Shown here piece by piece: positions 11,607 to 22,185 of a stretch of DNA of 64,000 nucleotides. Source of the DNA: Sceloporus undulatus. Lineage: Eukaryota > Chordata > Lepidosauria > Squamata > Phrynosomatidae. Under the pieces are notes generated by a model. The model saw only the letters and a program-made list of their open reading frames with translations. It was not told where the DNA came from and did no database searches. The stretch is taken from the NCBI RefSeq assembly GCF_019175285.1, contig NC_056523.1:126211306-126275305 (forward strand). The letters run 5' to 3'. Position 1 is the stretch's first letter; each line of letters begins with the position of its first letter. A program made the position numbers and the translations under genes.

Positions 11607-12816
11607 TTTGCCTTAAAAAAAGGAAAAAAATATATGCCATCATCCACAGACAAATCGTACAAAAAACTAGCATAACTGACATTTTGCTCTGGTGCCACAT
11701 CTATGCCTGACCAGAACAGATCAATGAGAATTAACTTGCAAAGTGGGCTTCTATTTAATTGCTTCCTCAGCTATAATAATGCAATCTTTCACTTATTCTT
11801 GACCATACCTATATACAAGTATACTTCAGTGAACAAAGTAGTTGTGTTTGCGGGCATTACTTCTTTAACAGAAAATGTAGTACCAGAAGCAGAAATAACA
11901 CTGAAATACTAAGGCTAGGTTCCTAAACCCCCCAAAGAAAAGTTCAACATACTTGAGCAAACTTCAGTTAAATGGGTTTGTTATGTTAACATGAAGATTT
12001 TGTTCTCATCTGAATTATTAGATGGCCACCAAGGGTCCATGTACACATTGAGAGTTTCCCTGTGTTTAAACAAGTGTGCTAAACTTGATTGCTGTGATTG
12101 TGGAAAGAAATGTTACATGGCCTTCTATTCAGCGTTAAAATTTGGTCTGCTACTCTGCAAATCCATTCTCCCTACTCTAGTCTGGTTCCCTATGCAATTT
12201 CCCTGAGAAGCCCTTGTTCCATCTCTTAGTGCATATCTGGAGACCATTCTCAAGAGGGCAACACTGCATTCTCTGCCAAGTTCAGAATTCAGCCAGTGGA
12301 AAGATCAGGTCTGACACACAGGTTTCAATCACAATAAAAATTCCATTTCAACATCACCCAAACCAGCAGGTTCTTCCCCATGGACCTGTGCAGCACAGTT
12401 TGCAAAGGCAGCAATTTGTCTCCAAAAAGGAATGTGAGGAATCCTGTTTGCACAGGATTTGGCTCTGTTAAGACATACAAAACAGAAGGAAAGATTTTCA
12501 AGTCTTAATGCCTGCCACCAAAGGGGAAATGAGTCAGAAGGCCTCAGGTAAAATGGAATTCTCTGTGGTTCCAAAGTGTGACATGTCTCTTAAAAAGCTG
12601 GATGCTGGTCAGGTACTCTCCACTGAAATGCAAGAAAATGTGGACTTGCATCAAAACCAGTTAGCAACATGGCAGGTGGGGTCCAAGAAGGAGCAGAAAC
12701 ACTTCACAGAACAAGGGGGGGGGGGGGGCCGGCTCTCCAGAGTCAGGCTGAGTTGCTACCGTTGTTGTAAGTTTCTGCATGTCAAGTAGTAGGGATGTCC
12801 ACAGTGCACTGAGCAG
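11607..12816. other. Region downstream of EPHX3, no gene seen
   Basis: Likely includes the EPHX3 3' UTR. No clear AATAAA on the minus strand was found. A G homopolymer lies at 12715-12728. Confidence 0.35.
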
Positions 12817-13054
12817 CTACTTCTTTTCTTCACCAGCTCCTTTCTCCAGGAGGAAAGACCATATCAACTTATTGACATCTTCAGGATTATCCTCAGGTAA
12901 CCAGTGACTGGCTCCAGGAATAAGCTGCACTTGGACACTGTTCCGTACATTCTGTTTCATTAGTTCAGCAAATCCTGGTTCCAGAAATCCATCGTTCTCT
13001 CCCCAGATCAGTAGGGTAGGCATCAAAATATCCTTGCACTTCGGAGGCGCCCAG
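12817..13054 (-). CDS. EPHX3: EPHX3 coding exon 7 (acid Asp, base His, stop)
   Basis: This last coding exon (residues 296-374, TAG stop at 12817-12819) carries the charge-relay Asp317 in [12 protein letters not shown] and the catalytic His346 in [11 protein letters not shown]. The tail is short and charged (GAGEEKK). The acceptor is CATACAG|CTGGGCG. I saw no AATAAA close downstream on this strand; an ATTAAA about 1 kb away, near 11754, is the nearest variant noticed. Confidence 0.9.
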
Positions 13055-16000
13055 CTGTATGGATAGACACACATTTGCACGTCTTACCACTTGCCAGGAG
13101 TCTCATGCACGATTCATACTTACTCACTCCTGAAAATCTGCACCCTCTCCTGCCAGACAGTTGTTCCCTCACTGCAGGAAAGGCCTGAAAGTACCAATAC
13201 CTCCAGCTGTAACAACCCCAAGAGAGAAATAGCACCCATAAACAGAGCACCCCAACAGCACCCATAAACAGAGAAAAATTGAGAGGATTGGATTCTCACG
13301 TCCACATGTTCCTGTAGTAATTCAGGGGTGGTGTTAAGCCGCCAGGCTGTGAGATACTATATAGATAAACATCCATTTTTTCTTCTGTCAAATAGTGAGC
13401 TGGATTCTGGATTCCCTTCTTCTTGCTGGTGAAAAGCTGCTTTATATACTGTAGAAATAAGAAACAGCACCATGTGGATCCACACTGGATGTACATCTCA
13501 GCCTGCAAATAGGCAAGGAACATGTGGCCCTCCAGATGTTGAACAATCACACCCCTCGTTAGTGGAATTGTTGGCTAGGGCTGATCTGAGTTGCAGTCTA
13601 ATAAACATCTGGAGGAATTCATGTTCCCCAGATCTGCTGTATATTCTAACTTCAGGGAGCCAGAGAGATCTCATTCCACTTCTGTTTGGGTTTTTTTTAA
13701 TGTATTAACCGAAATTTTCATGCACAACATATTCAACAGCCTAGCTTGCCCCTCCCAAAGGACCATGTGAATCTCTCCCACCCTTTTCAGTTCCTGATGG
13801 GTAAAATAAAAAATGCTGAAACAAAGAGCAGGGGTGAAACGAGAAGATTTTGAATGTTATAACCCAAGGCAGATTGTTCAGTTCGTCATTATAGAGCAGA
13901 AAGCAGCCTGGAACAAAGATTTGGAGAAGCCTGTGTAAAAATGAATACACAGTCGCCACAGAAAAATTAAATAGCCAAAACTTGGTTGAGTTACTTTTTT
14001 GGACTATAATTCCAATGGCCATGCTATGGAGAGAGGGGGAGAAGTCCACAAAAATAACGTTTCCCAAGTTCTAGAAATATCCACGCTTAACAAAAGACAC
14101 ACATCAGGAAAGGTTGAGGGGGAGGTCTACATAAGCTTAAATTCCCAATACGGCAGACCATGAACTGACAGCCCCACCCCAAACATTTTCCCCACTCACA
14201 AGGAAGTCATCCAAGGACAGCAGGAACTCTGGTAGTTTTGGGAGCTGATACAGGAACATGTATTCAGATTTCAGGAGCTGGCTCAGATGCTGGAACATAT
14301 ATTCTGCCACAGTCAAGGGAAAACATAAGTTATGGCAAGCTGGCATTACCCTGTTACACACCACCAGAGCCAGGAGACTCAGTCTTGGGGACCATCCCTG
14401 AGGCACCAGGCAGAAACATTTCTCTTTTCCTAGACTTTTCAGAATCCTAGCATATTTAACTTAGAGTTGTTTAATATTTACTATCTGTTTCAGGGATGAG
14501 CAACATAGCATATTGCTCTCCAGATATTGGTGGACTCAAACTCCCATCAATCCTAGCCACTAAAGCCAATGGCAATGGATGTCTGTTGGCTTCATTCTAT
14601 TAATTATCACTGTTGTCATTTTTATCTAGTGTAGTGAAAGTGGATCATCAGGTGTCAAGAGTTAGACTCCTCAATCTTTTACCTAGTCCTGGCCTTCAGT
14701 CAGAAGATGCCAAAAGTTGACATAACCATTGTGAGCACTAAAATGCAGGATAGCAGTAGTCATACCTGTTAGAACATGTGACTGAACCCCATTCATGACA
14801 ACCAGCTTCTCCACCATGTTAGGGTATGTGGCAGCAAATTCAACAGCAATGCAACCACCCCAATCATGCCCTATCAGAATGCACTTGGCAGTTACTAAAG
14901 AACAAAAAAACACAAAAGGTATCAAGACAAGTACTTATGTGTGGCATACTGCAAACATACTACAACATTTCTCAAATGTATACATCTACTCATTCGCTGC
15001 AAACGCAGTAACTATAAATTCAATGCTTAACCCAACTATATTCATTCTAGCACTGACAATCACCAAGAATTTCTATAACGGCCAGTATATTAGCCTCCTC
15101 CCCCCTTCTCTGATTATGAGCCACTCTGAGACCCTTTAGGGCTGAAGGGCTGGGTATAAATACCATAAATAAATAAATAAATACATTTCCCTTCTCACCA
15201 TCCTTTTGACTGGATCCCAGGGCTTCAACAACGCTTCGTACATCTTCCAGCAAAACATCCCTCTGATAGTGTTCAGTCTCAACAGGTGCATCAGAAAAGC
15301 CATAGCCCTTAAAATCGATGGCTACCACCTTGAATGTTTGCTTAAATTCCTGCAATTGATGGTGCCATGTAAACCTGTTTTAATACATTTAAATTATAAA
15401 GGGATAAATACAGAGAAGGGCTTTCGGAGCTGCATCATCACTTGCTTCACTCTTCTCTTCTCCACAGTCCAACATCATCTTAACATAACATCCCTCCTTC
15501 TACATGTATCTTTCAGTGAATGAAACTATAATTTTGTTGGGATAACCACCATCTTGCTTTGCATTCCGTCTAAAACATAGGTTATGTCCTAGAGCAGTGG
15601 TTGTCAACTTTTGGTCCTCCACATGTTTTGGACTTCAGCTCCCAGAAGCCCCAGCCAACTTGGCTAACAGCCAGGAATCCAAATCATTTGGAGGACCAAA
15701 GGTTGGTAGCCACTGTCCTAGAATATAGAGCCAAATATGACTTGGAACCAGTCTGTCTGAAAGACTGTTCTCCCATATAAGTCTGCCTGGGCTTGAGAGC
15801 TGCAACAGAGCTCCCTTTCTTTCCACCTTCTGAGGTATGTTTGGTGCAAATACAAGAGATAGCATTGACCATGGAACTCTCTTCTGAGAGTTAGCTTAAT
15901 CCATTGGTTCTCAAACTTTTTACCTTTGTGACCCCCCTTTACATCTGCATGCAGATGCCACTCCCCTCCCATACTCAACATGGTATATGGGGAAAAATTG

Positions 16001-18056
16001 TTTGTTCAGTGTGTGTATTTTTGATCAGACATTTAAGTATATCCATATTTTAACAGTTTATAAGGAAATACCTCTCCTCCGTCAAGCAGAGGCTTCAAGC
16101 GCCCTCCTTGCCTTTCTCTTTGCTTTCAGAACAGAAAAAGTTTGGGAGGAACAGGAGGGAGGATCAGGGCCTCCAAGTCTCACAGCTAATCACAGTTCAG
16201 ATAGATTATGAGGGGGTGCTGAGGGGGATCAGAAAATATAAAAAGCAGGCATGTGTATCTGAGTAGATTCAGACATAGTGAGAACAGTTGTCAGTTGAGA
16301 CCTGACAGCTGGAAGTGTCAGTTGGAATAGTAGGAAGTGAATGTTGTCTAAATGGATTGAAGGGGAAAAGTCTGACATAACTCAGGTTGAATATTGTTAT
16401 ACGTTTGGAACTAATACTGGAACTTGTTAAAGCTTTCACTTTTCTACACAATATAATTGTTGTTGTTGTTGTTGTGTGCCTTCAAGTCATTCTGACTTAT
16501 GGCGAACCTATCACTGAGTTTTCTTGGAAATCAATTCACAAATTATTATTACTATTACCCCTAAGAGGCTCAGGCGGCCCACAGGCAAGGTGGAAATGCC
16601 CTTCACACACTCTAGAGGGAATTTTGGAGTGGGAAAAAAGATAATTCTTGATCCCTGGAGGGGCACTGGGAGCTACAAATATGGCCACACTTTGCCCACC
16701 TCAGCATAGACCTTTTAAATGGTTTAAAATATTTTAATAATTTAATTTGTATTTCAATATGTATAAATGGTTTATTTTTACAGGAACCTTTTAAAATTAT
16801 GTTGGAAGTCTGGGAGAAAGGCAGAATACCAATCAAACAAACAAAATTTAACTCTTTCATGGTTTTTCTATACTAAAGCCCTAATTCTGTGGACTGTCAA
16901 TCATTTTCCTTTTGCATTCCACTCAGTGTATGACAGCTACTAAGTTTACGTTGTATAATTATAATATGAAGATGCACTAATAACTCACTGTGGATCACGA
17001 GCACTAGATACCATGTAACTGACTCACACAGACACATCACCTGTCACTGCTTACATGAACAACATCTGAGCAAACCAGTATCGGTTCCAGTCGCTCTCTT
17101 CCCTATGTCCATATATCTGTTCAACACTTACCAGTTCTGGGGAAATCCGTGCAAGAAAAGCATTAGTCGTGCGCCTTCCTGGCCAGCGATGACATAGTGG
17201 AGACGCAGCCCTGAGTGCTTGAATTTCCAGAAACAGAGAAATAGAACAGTTACTCACAGACGGTGGCCAAGGCACCTTTCCCTTGAAGAAGGATTGCATC
17301 TCATTGATAATATACATGTTTTGTTTGCAATGGGCCTTAAATTTAATCCCCAGCACCTCCAAATTAGAAGCATCAGGTAGTGGAGTAGCTGGGAAAATCT
17401 CTGTCCCTGCTCTAGAGCAGTGAGAGCTCTGCTCTAGAGCAGAGGGAAATTTAGTCCTCCAGATGTTTGCAACATCAGCTACCAAAAGTCCCAGCCATTA
17501 TAACCAATGCTCAGGGAGTCTAGGAGCTGAAGGAGCTGAACACTGGATAACTAGAGTTTTGAGAACTACTGCTCAAGAGAGTTGCTGACCATCTGGGTAA
17601 ACAATACTGGGCAAGATGGCCTAATAATTTGACCTAGATTAGGTGGCTTTTTAGGCATTCCCTAACCTTTCAAATGCGCCTAGATCACATGAAAGGCAGC
17701 CCAGCTTGTTCAGCCCTCATCCAAGATCTTGCCTTCACTTCTTGTTTCAGCAGCAGCCCCTAAGGATAATGGTTCTTTGTAGGAACCATCCCTGTTCCAT
17801 CTCATGTATTTACCTTGAGGGTGAGATAGCGGTGCTCCCCGTAAGCGGTGTTGGTGAGGCAGCTGGGCGGTGTCTCCCGCTGCTTCTTCTGAAAAACCTG
17901 CTGAGGACCCCTGGTCAGCAGCAGCCATAGCACCCAAGAAAGGTTGAAAGCTGCAGCAAGGCAAGCACCACTGTAGACGGCCATCCAGCCCACAACCTTT
18001 GAGACCTTCAGCATCAGGCGAGTAGGCACCAATAAGGAGCGATAGAGGGACATCAT
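12817..18056 (-). CDS. EPHX3: EPHX3, epoxide hydrolase 3, complete (7 coding exons)
   Basis: This alpha/beta-hydrolase-fold epoxide hydrolase turns epoxides, notably fatty-acid epoxides, into diols and is anchored to membranes by its N-terminus. Coding exons are 18056-17814, 17217-17132, 15374-15199, 14894-14766, 14303-14200, 13448-13300 and 13054-12817. Every junction has GT/AG and the phases join without a break to give 374 aa (human EPHX3 is about 360). Visible parts: a hydrophobic anchor at about residues 21-48, the HGFP oxyanion-hole motif at 104-107, nucleophile Asp179 in GHDWGG, cap tyrosines in YMFLYQLP (Tyr226) and NYYRN (290/291), acid Asp317 in WGENDGF, and base His346 in GASHWLP. 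BRD4 lies upstream on the same strand, as in human, which favours EPHX3 over the close paralogue EPHX4. No frameshift or internal stop was seen. Exon limits come from sequence reading, not transcripts. Confidence 0.9.
13300..13448 (-). CDS. EPHX3: EPHX3 coding exon 6 (second cap Tyr)
   Basis: This 149-bp exon (residues 247-295 plus two bases) contains [17 protein letters not shown], nearly identical to human SQPGGLTGPLNYYRN. The acceptor is TTTCTACAG|TATATAAAG and the donor is GTGGAC|GTGAGAATCC. Confidence 0.9.
13517..13627. mobile_element. Degenerate hAT-type MITE in EPHX3 intron
   Basis: Inverted arms GGAACATGTGGCCCTCCAGA and its imperfect complement ending CATGTTCC enclose about 60 bp. 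CTCCAGATGTT is typical of a common squamate MITE whose decayed relatives also appear near 14494-14590, 17440-17575 and 21670-21780. Confidence 0.55.
14200..14303 (-). CDS. EPHX3: EPHX3 coding exon 5 (cap domain Tyr)
   Basis: This 104-bp exon (residues 212-246) encodes part of the cap domain with [16 protein letters not shown], matching human YMFLFQLPWLPEKLLS. Tyr226 is one of the two cap tyrosines that polarise the epoxide oxygen. The acceptor is TGGCAG|AATATATG and the donor is TTCCTT|GTGAGTG, phase 0. Confidence 0.9.
14766..14894 (-). CDS. EPHX3: EPHX3 coding exon 4 (nucleophile Asp)
   Basis: This 129-bp exon (residues 169-211) carries the nucleophile elbow GHDWGG, with Asp179 as the residue that attacks the epoxide. 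The acceptor is CTTTAG|TAACTGCC and the donor is ACAG|GTATGA. Confidence 0.92.
15199..15374 (-). CDS. EPHX3: EPHX3 coding exon 3
   Basis: This 176-bp exon completes Trp110 and runs to Asp168. It includes the core strand and turn [15 protein letters not shown], where human has VVAVDLRGYGPSDAP. The acceptor is AACAG|GTTTACA and the donor is AAGGATG|GTGAGAAG, phase 1. Confidence 0.9.
15595..15715. mobile_element. 121-bp hAT-type MITE in EPHX3 intron
   Basis: CAGTGGTTGTCAACTTTTGG at the left and CAAAGGTTGGTAGCCACTG at the right form inverted ends. The flanks TCCTAGAG and TCCTAGAA make a 7 of 8 target duplication. The middle has ACTTCAGCTCCCAGAAGCC. Confidence 0.8.
15716..16463. other. EPHX3 intron, no further gene seen
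   Basis: Contains decayed MITE-like sequence around 15900 (TGGTTCTCAAACTTTTT, a hAT-like end) and otherwise unique-looking DNA. Confidence 0.35.
16464..16535 (-). mobile_element. SINE tail fragment
   Basis: A GTT run, then GTGTGCCTTCAAGTCATTCT and CTTATGGCGAACCTATCA: the tail-first minus-strand start of the common SINE, truncated after about 70 bp. Confidence 0.65.
16536..17131. other. EPHX3 intron, no gene seen
   Basis: AT-rich intron with one decayed TTTTAAATGGTTT-type repeat end. No further feature recognised. Confidence 0.35.
17132..17217 (-). CDS. EPHX3: EPHX3 coding exon 2 (HGFP oxyanion hole)
   Basis: This 86-bp exon encodes residues 82-109 plus two bases of Trp110: HSGLRLHYV, then [11 protein letters not shown]. 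The acceptor is TTCAAG|CAC and the donor is AACTG|GTAAGTG. HGFP supplies the oxyanion hole found across alpha/beta epoxide hydrolases. The exon is too short to stand out as an open frame and was found by homology. Confidence 0.88.
17814..18056 (-). CDS. EPHX3: EPHX3 coding exon 1 (start, membrane anchor)
   Basis: Two adjacent ATG codons open the frame (18056-18054 and 18053-18051). I use the first, though the second is equally possible. The exon encodes 81 residues, with a hydrophobic anchor at about 21-48 and the family motif GEHRYLTLK at the end. The donor is CTCAAG|GTAAAT, phase 0. A strong acceptor (TTTGCAG) lies 20 nt upstream of the ATG at 18077-18078, so a noncoding exon probably precedes this one. 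Confidence 0.88.
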
Positions 18057-18060
18057 GTTC

Positions 18061-18256
18061 TCCTACTACCCCAGGGCTGCAAAGGAAGGATATTGAGATC
18101 ATTATTATTATTGTGATTAGTATTATTCCTCCTCCTATCCCAGGACTGCAAGGGAAGGACACTGCTACTACTACTACTACTACTACTACTATTATTATTG
18201 TTGTTGTTGTTATTATTACCACTCTCCTAGCTCAGGGCTGCAAGGGAAGGATATTA
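18061..18256 (-). repeat. Three tandem copies of a splice-acceptor-like unit before the EPHX3 start
   Basis: A unit reading, on the minus strand, TATCCTTCC(C/T)TTGCAG then CCTGGGGTAG-like sequence occurs three times. Its AG ends give exon starts at about 18076, 18145 and 18237. The copies are separated by TAC/ATT/GTT triplet runs. Each copy retains a pyrimidine tract and a CAG, so each could act as the 3' splice site of the 5' UTR intron. Confidence 0.6.
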
Positions 18257-18619
18257 CTTTAATAACAATACTACTACTATTTATTTCTTACCTTCCTCTC
18301 CCTCCGGATGAAGGCAGGGAACAACAATTACTAACAGACCCACCACATCAGCTGAAACACACATCGATTTAAACAGACACATCAGATGCAGAGTTTAAGA
18401 ATAAATCGCTAGAATCGCTTTAAGGCCCAGCAGGTGGAAGGCACCAGGGTCTGCCGAAAGCCGGCGTCCCTTGATAACAACCTCTGGACCAGGGCAGGCT
18501 CCTGGCTCCTCCTGGCGGGGCTGGCCTCCTCACCCTCCCTTTCCAGCAGCAAGTGGGTCAGAAAGGGGAGGGGATGGGGTTGGCCCCAGGGGCTGCAGGC
18601 GCCGGACATCAGCTGGGTG

Positions 18620-18770
18620 TGTTGTTGTTGTTGTTGTTGTTTATATCTTGCCCTTCTCCTCCCAAGACTGGGACTCGAGGAGGCTTACAACATTAAAAAG
18701 CACCATACAGTTAAAAACACACAAAAGCAATATGTCCAAACAGAATTAAACGACTACAACAATTAAAATG
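18620..18770. repeat. Common squamate interspersed repeat fragment
   Basis: A GTT run followed by TATATCTTGCCCTTCTCCTC, GGAGGCTTACAACATTAAAA and GCACCATACAGTTAAAA. It resembles a widespread squamate repeat of uncertain class. A related piece lies near 18280-18330. Confidence 0.5.
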
Positions 18771-18810
18771 TCAAGTACTTTAAAAAGATTATTAACAAAT
18801 ACGTTGAAAC

Positions 18811-18925
18811 GGTGGCGCGGCAGTTTTAAGGTTTTGGACCCCCCCCCCCGGGGACCAGGGTTCGAATCCTGGCTCAGGCATGGGGAAAAGCCTTGGGCGA
18901 GTCACACTCTCTCAGCCTCAGTGGC
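18811..18925 (+). mobile_element. tRNA-derived SINE head fragment
   Basis: Contains a good pol III B box (GGTTCGAATCC) and GGGCGAGTCACACTCTCTCA. The A-box side is decayed and interrupted by a C run. It is cut off by the CpG island at about 18925. Confidence 0.65.
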
Positions 18926-19120
18926 GGCGGCGGCGGCGAAGCCAGGGCGGGCGCAGCGGTGGAAAAGCAGAGCCGGGAAAAGTGGCTCCGGCTCTGACCC
19001 TTGACTCACCTCCAGATGCTCCTGAGGAGGGAAGCCGAAGCCGCCTCCGCCTCCTCCAGCCCTTTAAAGGCGAAGAGCACGGGCCGCCCTCCCTCAGCGC
19101 CGCCTCCCGCCAGGAATAAT
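18880..19120 (-). promoter_or_regulatory. EPHX3: CpG island and probable noncoding first exon of EPHX3
   Basis: A dense run of CpG and GGC/GCC triplets spans about 18900-19110. Within it, on the minus strand, lies a near-consensus donor CTGGAG|GTGAGTCA (last exon base 19010). It can pair with the acceptor at 18077-18078 just before the EPHX3 start codon. The simplest reading is a promoter CpG island with a noncoding exon ending at 19010. The transcription start is not visible. Confidence 0.5.
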
Positions 19121-19741
19121 AGCAACGCTCTCTGGGGCCCTTTAAACGCTTTGGACTTCAACTCCCAGGAGCCCTAGTCAGCTTGGCCAACCGCTGGGAA
19201 CTCTGGGAGATGAAGTCCCAAAGTTCTGAGGGCGTAGCTGGAGACTTTCCCGCACTGCACTCTTCTAGTGCTGCTAGTCCACTATTACTGCTCTGCCTGT
19301 CTCCTCTTGCATTCTGGGATTTGCAGTTCAAAGAGGGGGCATTTAGAATTCTCAGCCAGAGAGCTCTGAGGCCTCAATGAACTACAAAGCCCGAAATGCA
19401 GCAGGAAGCATCTAGAGCAGTTAATAGAGAATACAAGCACTCGAAGAGAGTAGTAGTGCGGGAATGTGGTGTGGGGCTTTCTAGCAAGGAGGGCGGGAGT
19501 GAGTGAGGGGAAAGGGAGGAGGAGGAGGACGGTGGGCCCCTCCCTTCCCATAATGGCGGCGAGGGTTCGCACAACAGGAAGGTTTCACAACAAACACAGA
19601 AAGAATAGCATTGTAATGAACTGTATCACAACAATATACCAAAGGAATAAAGTCACCACTTTTAACATATTTACAATGATCATATACTGTCTTTATACTG
19701 TAAAACACAGAATTCATGAATACAAAGTACTATAGTGAACT
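19121..19741. other. Intergenic upstream of EPHX3
   Basis: Contains a hairpin MITE-like piece near 19145-19225 (GGACTTCAACTCCCAGGAGC with an inverted partner). No gene was seen. Confidence 0.4.
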
Positions 19742-20300
19742 ATATATCCCAAATGTAAAGAGATCTTGTAGCACCTTTGAAACTCACTGGAAATATAAGC
19801 TGGCAGCATGAGCTTTTGTAGACTTAGGCGGGTTACACACCNNNNNNNNNNNNNNNNNNNNNNNNNNNNNNNNNNNNNNNNNNNNNNNNNNNNNNNNNNN
19901 NNNNNNNNNNNNNNNNNNNNNNNNNNNNNNNNNNNNNNNNNACGTATCGGACGCTGTGCGTCCGCACGTGTCGCGGTGTCTATGACGTCGCGAGTCCGCC
20001 CCTGGCGCCTCGCGACGTCATAGAGGCGTCGCTTAAAGAAGCTCCATTTTGGAGCTTCTTTTTCAGTCCGTGCGGGAGCCGCGCGGTGTGGCTGCTGCGG
20101 CTCCCGCACGGAGCAAGTGGCGGCGGCGGCAGACTGCCGCAAAGCGGCGGTCTGTAACCCGCCTTAGTCTTCTATCCTCAGATACTTTTGGAAAATAGAC
20201 CTCAGTCTAGGAAAGCAACTTCTTTCTTTCAATGAGTTTGAAAGGTACTACAATATCTCTCTCTAGACTGATTCCACAGACTATACCTTTGAATACTAAT
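19742..20300. mobile_element. AGATCTTGTAGCACC-family repeat split by a Harbinger-like element
   Basis: The left part (19742-19826) has GATCTTGTAGCACCTTTGAA and GCATGAGCTTTTGTAGACTTA. The right part (20164-20300) resumes at TTAGTCTTCTATCCTCAG. It is the same family as at 20571-20700, 35888-35990 and 38230-38356. Confidence 0.75.
19827..20163. mobile_element. Harbinger-like MITE, CpG-rich, flanked by TTA
   Basis: The ends GGCGGGTTACACACC and GGTCTGTAACCCGCC are inverted repeats. TTA lies directly outside both (19824-19826 and 20164-20166), the PIF/Harbinger target. The interior has two GC-rich hairpins (GCGACGTCATAGA arms; CGTGCGGGAGCCGC arms) and a 100-N gap, so its true length is unknown. 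Confidence 0.85.
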
Positions 20301-20331
20301 AATACTAATACTACAGTACTATTAATACTAA

Positions 20332-20562
20332 TACAGTCAGCCCTTCTTATACACTGATTTTTATACACAGATTCAAGCATCCACAGTTTGAAAATGTTCA
20401 AAAAAAGTATAAATTTCAAATATCAAACCTTGATTTTCCATTTTTTTATAAGGGACACCATTTTGCTGTCATTATATTTAATGGGACTTGAGCATCCATG
20501 GATTTTGTTATCCGCGGGGGATCTTGGAACCAAACCCCAGCATATAACAAGGGTCCACTGTA
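20332..20562 (-). mobile_element. Tigger/mariner-like MITE, copy 3 (best preserved)
   Basis: TACAGTCAGCCCTTCTTATA at the left and AGGGTCCACTGTA at the right, with TA at both edges. The body matches copies 1, 2 and 4 (ATTTAATGGGACTTGAGCAT, GATTTTGTTATCCGCGG). Confidence 0.85.
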
Positions 20563-20570
20563 ATATGCAT

Positions 20571-20720
20571 CTGAGGAAGTAGACTTTAGTCTAGGGAAGC
20601 TCCTGCTGCCATCTTCTTTCCTTCAGTGAGTCTCAAAGGTGCTACAAGGTCTCTCTACAGACTGAGTCTACAGACTGACAGGGCTGTATCTTTGAGTTCT
20701 ATATATCCCAAACTATGTCC
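20571..20720 (-). mobile_element. AGATCTTGTAGCACC-family repeat fragment
   Basis: Plus-strand CTGAGGAAGTAGACTTTAGT, then GGGAAGCTCCTGCTGCC and GTCTCAAAGGTGCTACAAGG: one arm of the family. Confidence 0.65.
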
Positions 20721-22185
20721 ATGTGCTTCCTGTGGACATAGTTGGGGAGGTTTAGGGTTGCCATATTCCAATCCAATTATTAATTTGCATTCGGGTTATG
20801 TAAATCCAGCACATTAATCATTGCACTTTTTCTACCACAATGTTTCAACCTCAGTACCAGTACCAAGCTAAGAGCTCCATTTTGTTCCTTTCCCCACCAT
20901 TTGTGAGAAGAGAAGAAGAGGAAGAATAAAGTGGCAATGCTAGGCCTGTGCAGTAGTAAATGGAGCCTGCAGGGCAGGAAGAGGCTCCCGCCAGCGCCAG
21001 TCTTCTTGTATGGTTTCTTGCTTCATTGTCACTGGCAAATTTTAACCTATACGTTGGCTTGTGAGGAAGAAGAAATCCAGGATTTACTGCTTCAACTGGA
21101 CAAGCGGGCCGGGACATTTTTTAGTCCCTTCAATCTGGAATTTTCTGTGACAACTAGGGACCATGAAAGTCCCTCCAATCTCCACTTACGGGGCAGTGGC
21201 CACTGTGATCAACTGGGATCTGTTCCCGTCAGTCAGGAATAGCTGACTACTATTGCCACTCCACCTTGCACAAGCAATTTCTGGCATGCGGGAATTGCAT
21301 TAGGCATCCTACTTCTGCCTGTTGCAATGGAGATCAGTCATGGGAGATGTGACACTGCATACCAGGGAAATGGCAGTCATATGCTTCTCAATCAACATGG
21401 GAACAGACTGCATTGATCACAGCCACTGCTGCCCAGTCAGTGGGGACTGGGAGGATCAGCTGTGATTTACTGTGTTCCACTGCAACTGCAGTGCTAACGT
21501 ATACACCTACCCCATACAGGATTCCAGCCATTCCTTTTCAAAGCTTCAGTCCTATGACCTACTACTCAGAAGTAAACCCTAGTATCTTCAGGACAGTGTG
21601 TTTATATGAACCTAGACCTCAAGCTAACTAATTGGCTCCAAACCAGGCAAATGTGAGCTTCATGGTGTCATTGGACTACAAACCCCACAATCCATTGCTA
21701 TTTGGGTATGCTGACAAGGGCTGATGGAAGGTGTAGGCCAAAAATATTTGGAGGACCACAAGTCCACCATCCCTGCTGTAAACAGAACAGAAACTTGTTG
21801 TCGGGGGCCCTGAAGCTGAGATTGAGCACCCAAATTATTAATAAGCACCAACCTCCTGAAGCAAATGTTGCTAGTCCAGCTTTTGAAGACAGTGGGTACA
21901 AGAAATTGATTAGGAAAGGCAAGTCATGTCTGAATGTCTTTGCATTCAGAGTGATGTTCCAAAACAAAGAGCCGAAGGATTAGAATCAGGAAAGGCTGGT
22001 GAAAATAATTAGGTTGCTTACCCCCATATTTAGGATTCCTTGTGCCTCCCACTGTTGACCTGAGTAATAGGAAACGGGAGTCCATGCACTTTGTTAGCTC
22101 TACTGCCCTTATGAGCATTTATCTACTGTGACTGGCACTGACTCATGGAGCAATGGACCTTGAGCTAGACTCTTAAAATGTGCTA
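20721..22185. other. Intergenic, no gene seen
   Basis: Contains a lone hAT-like end TAGGGTTGCCATATTCC at 20753 and a decayed MITE near 21670-21780. Nothing coding was recognised. Confidence 0.35.

Noticed and set aside
13023-13305. Extra EPHX3 exon or gene from a Leu/Cys-rich minus-strand frame
   Set aside because: It lies in the intron between coding exons 6 and 7, lacks homology, and the phases of exons 6 and 7 already join perfectly.
17710-18222. Longer minus-strand frame overlapping EPHX3 exon 1 in another phase
   Set aside because: It is driven by the TAC/ATT triplet repeats and runs out of phase with the EPHX3 frame. No homology was recognised.
18852-18866. Possible tRNA gene (intact B box GGTTCGAATCC)
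   Set aside because: No paired acceptor or anticodon stems and no A box; the surrounding sequence is a SINE head.
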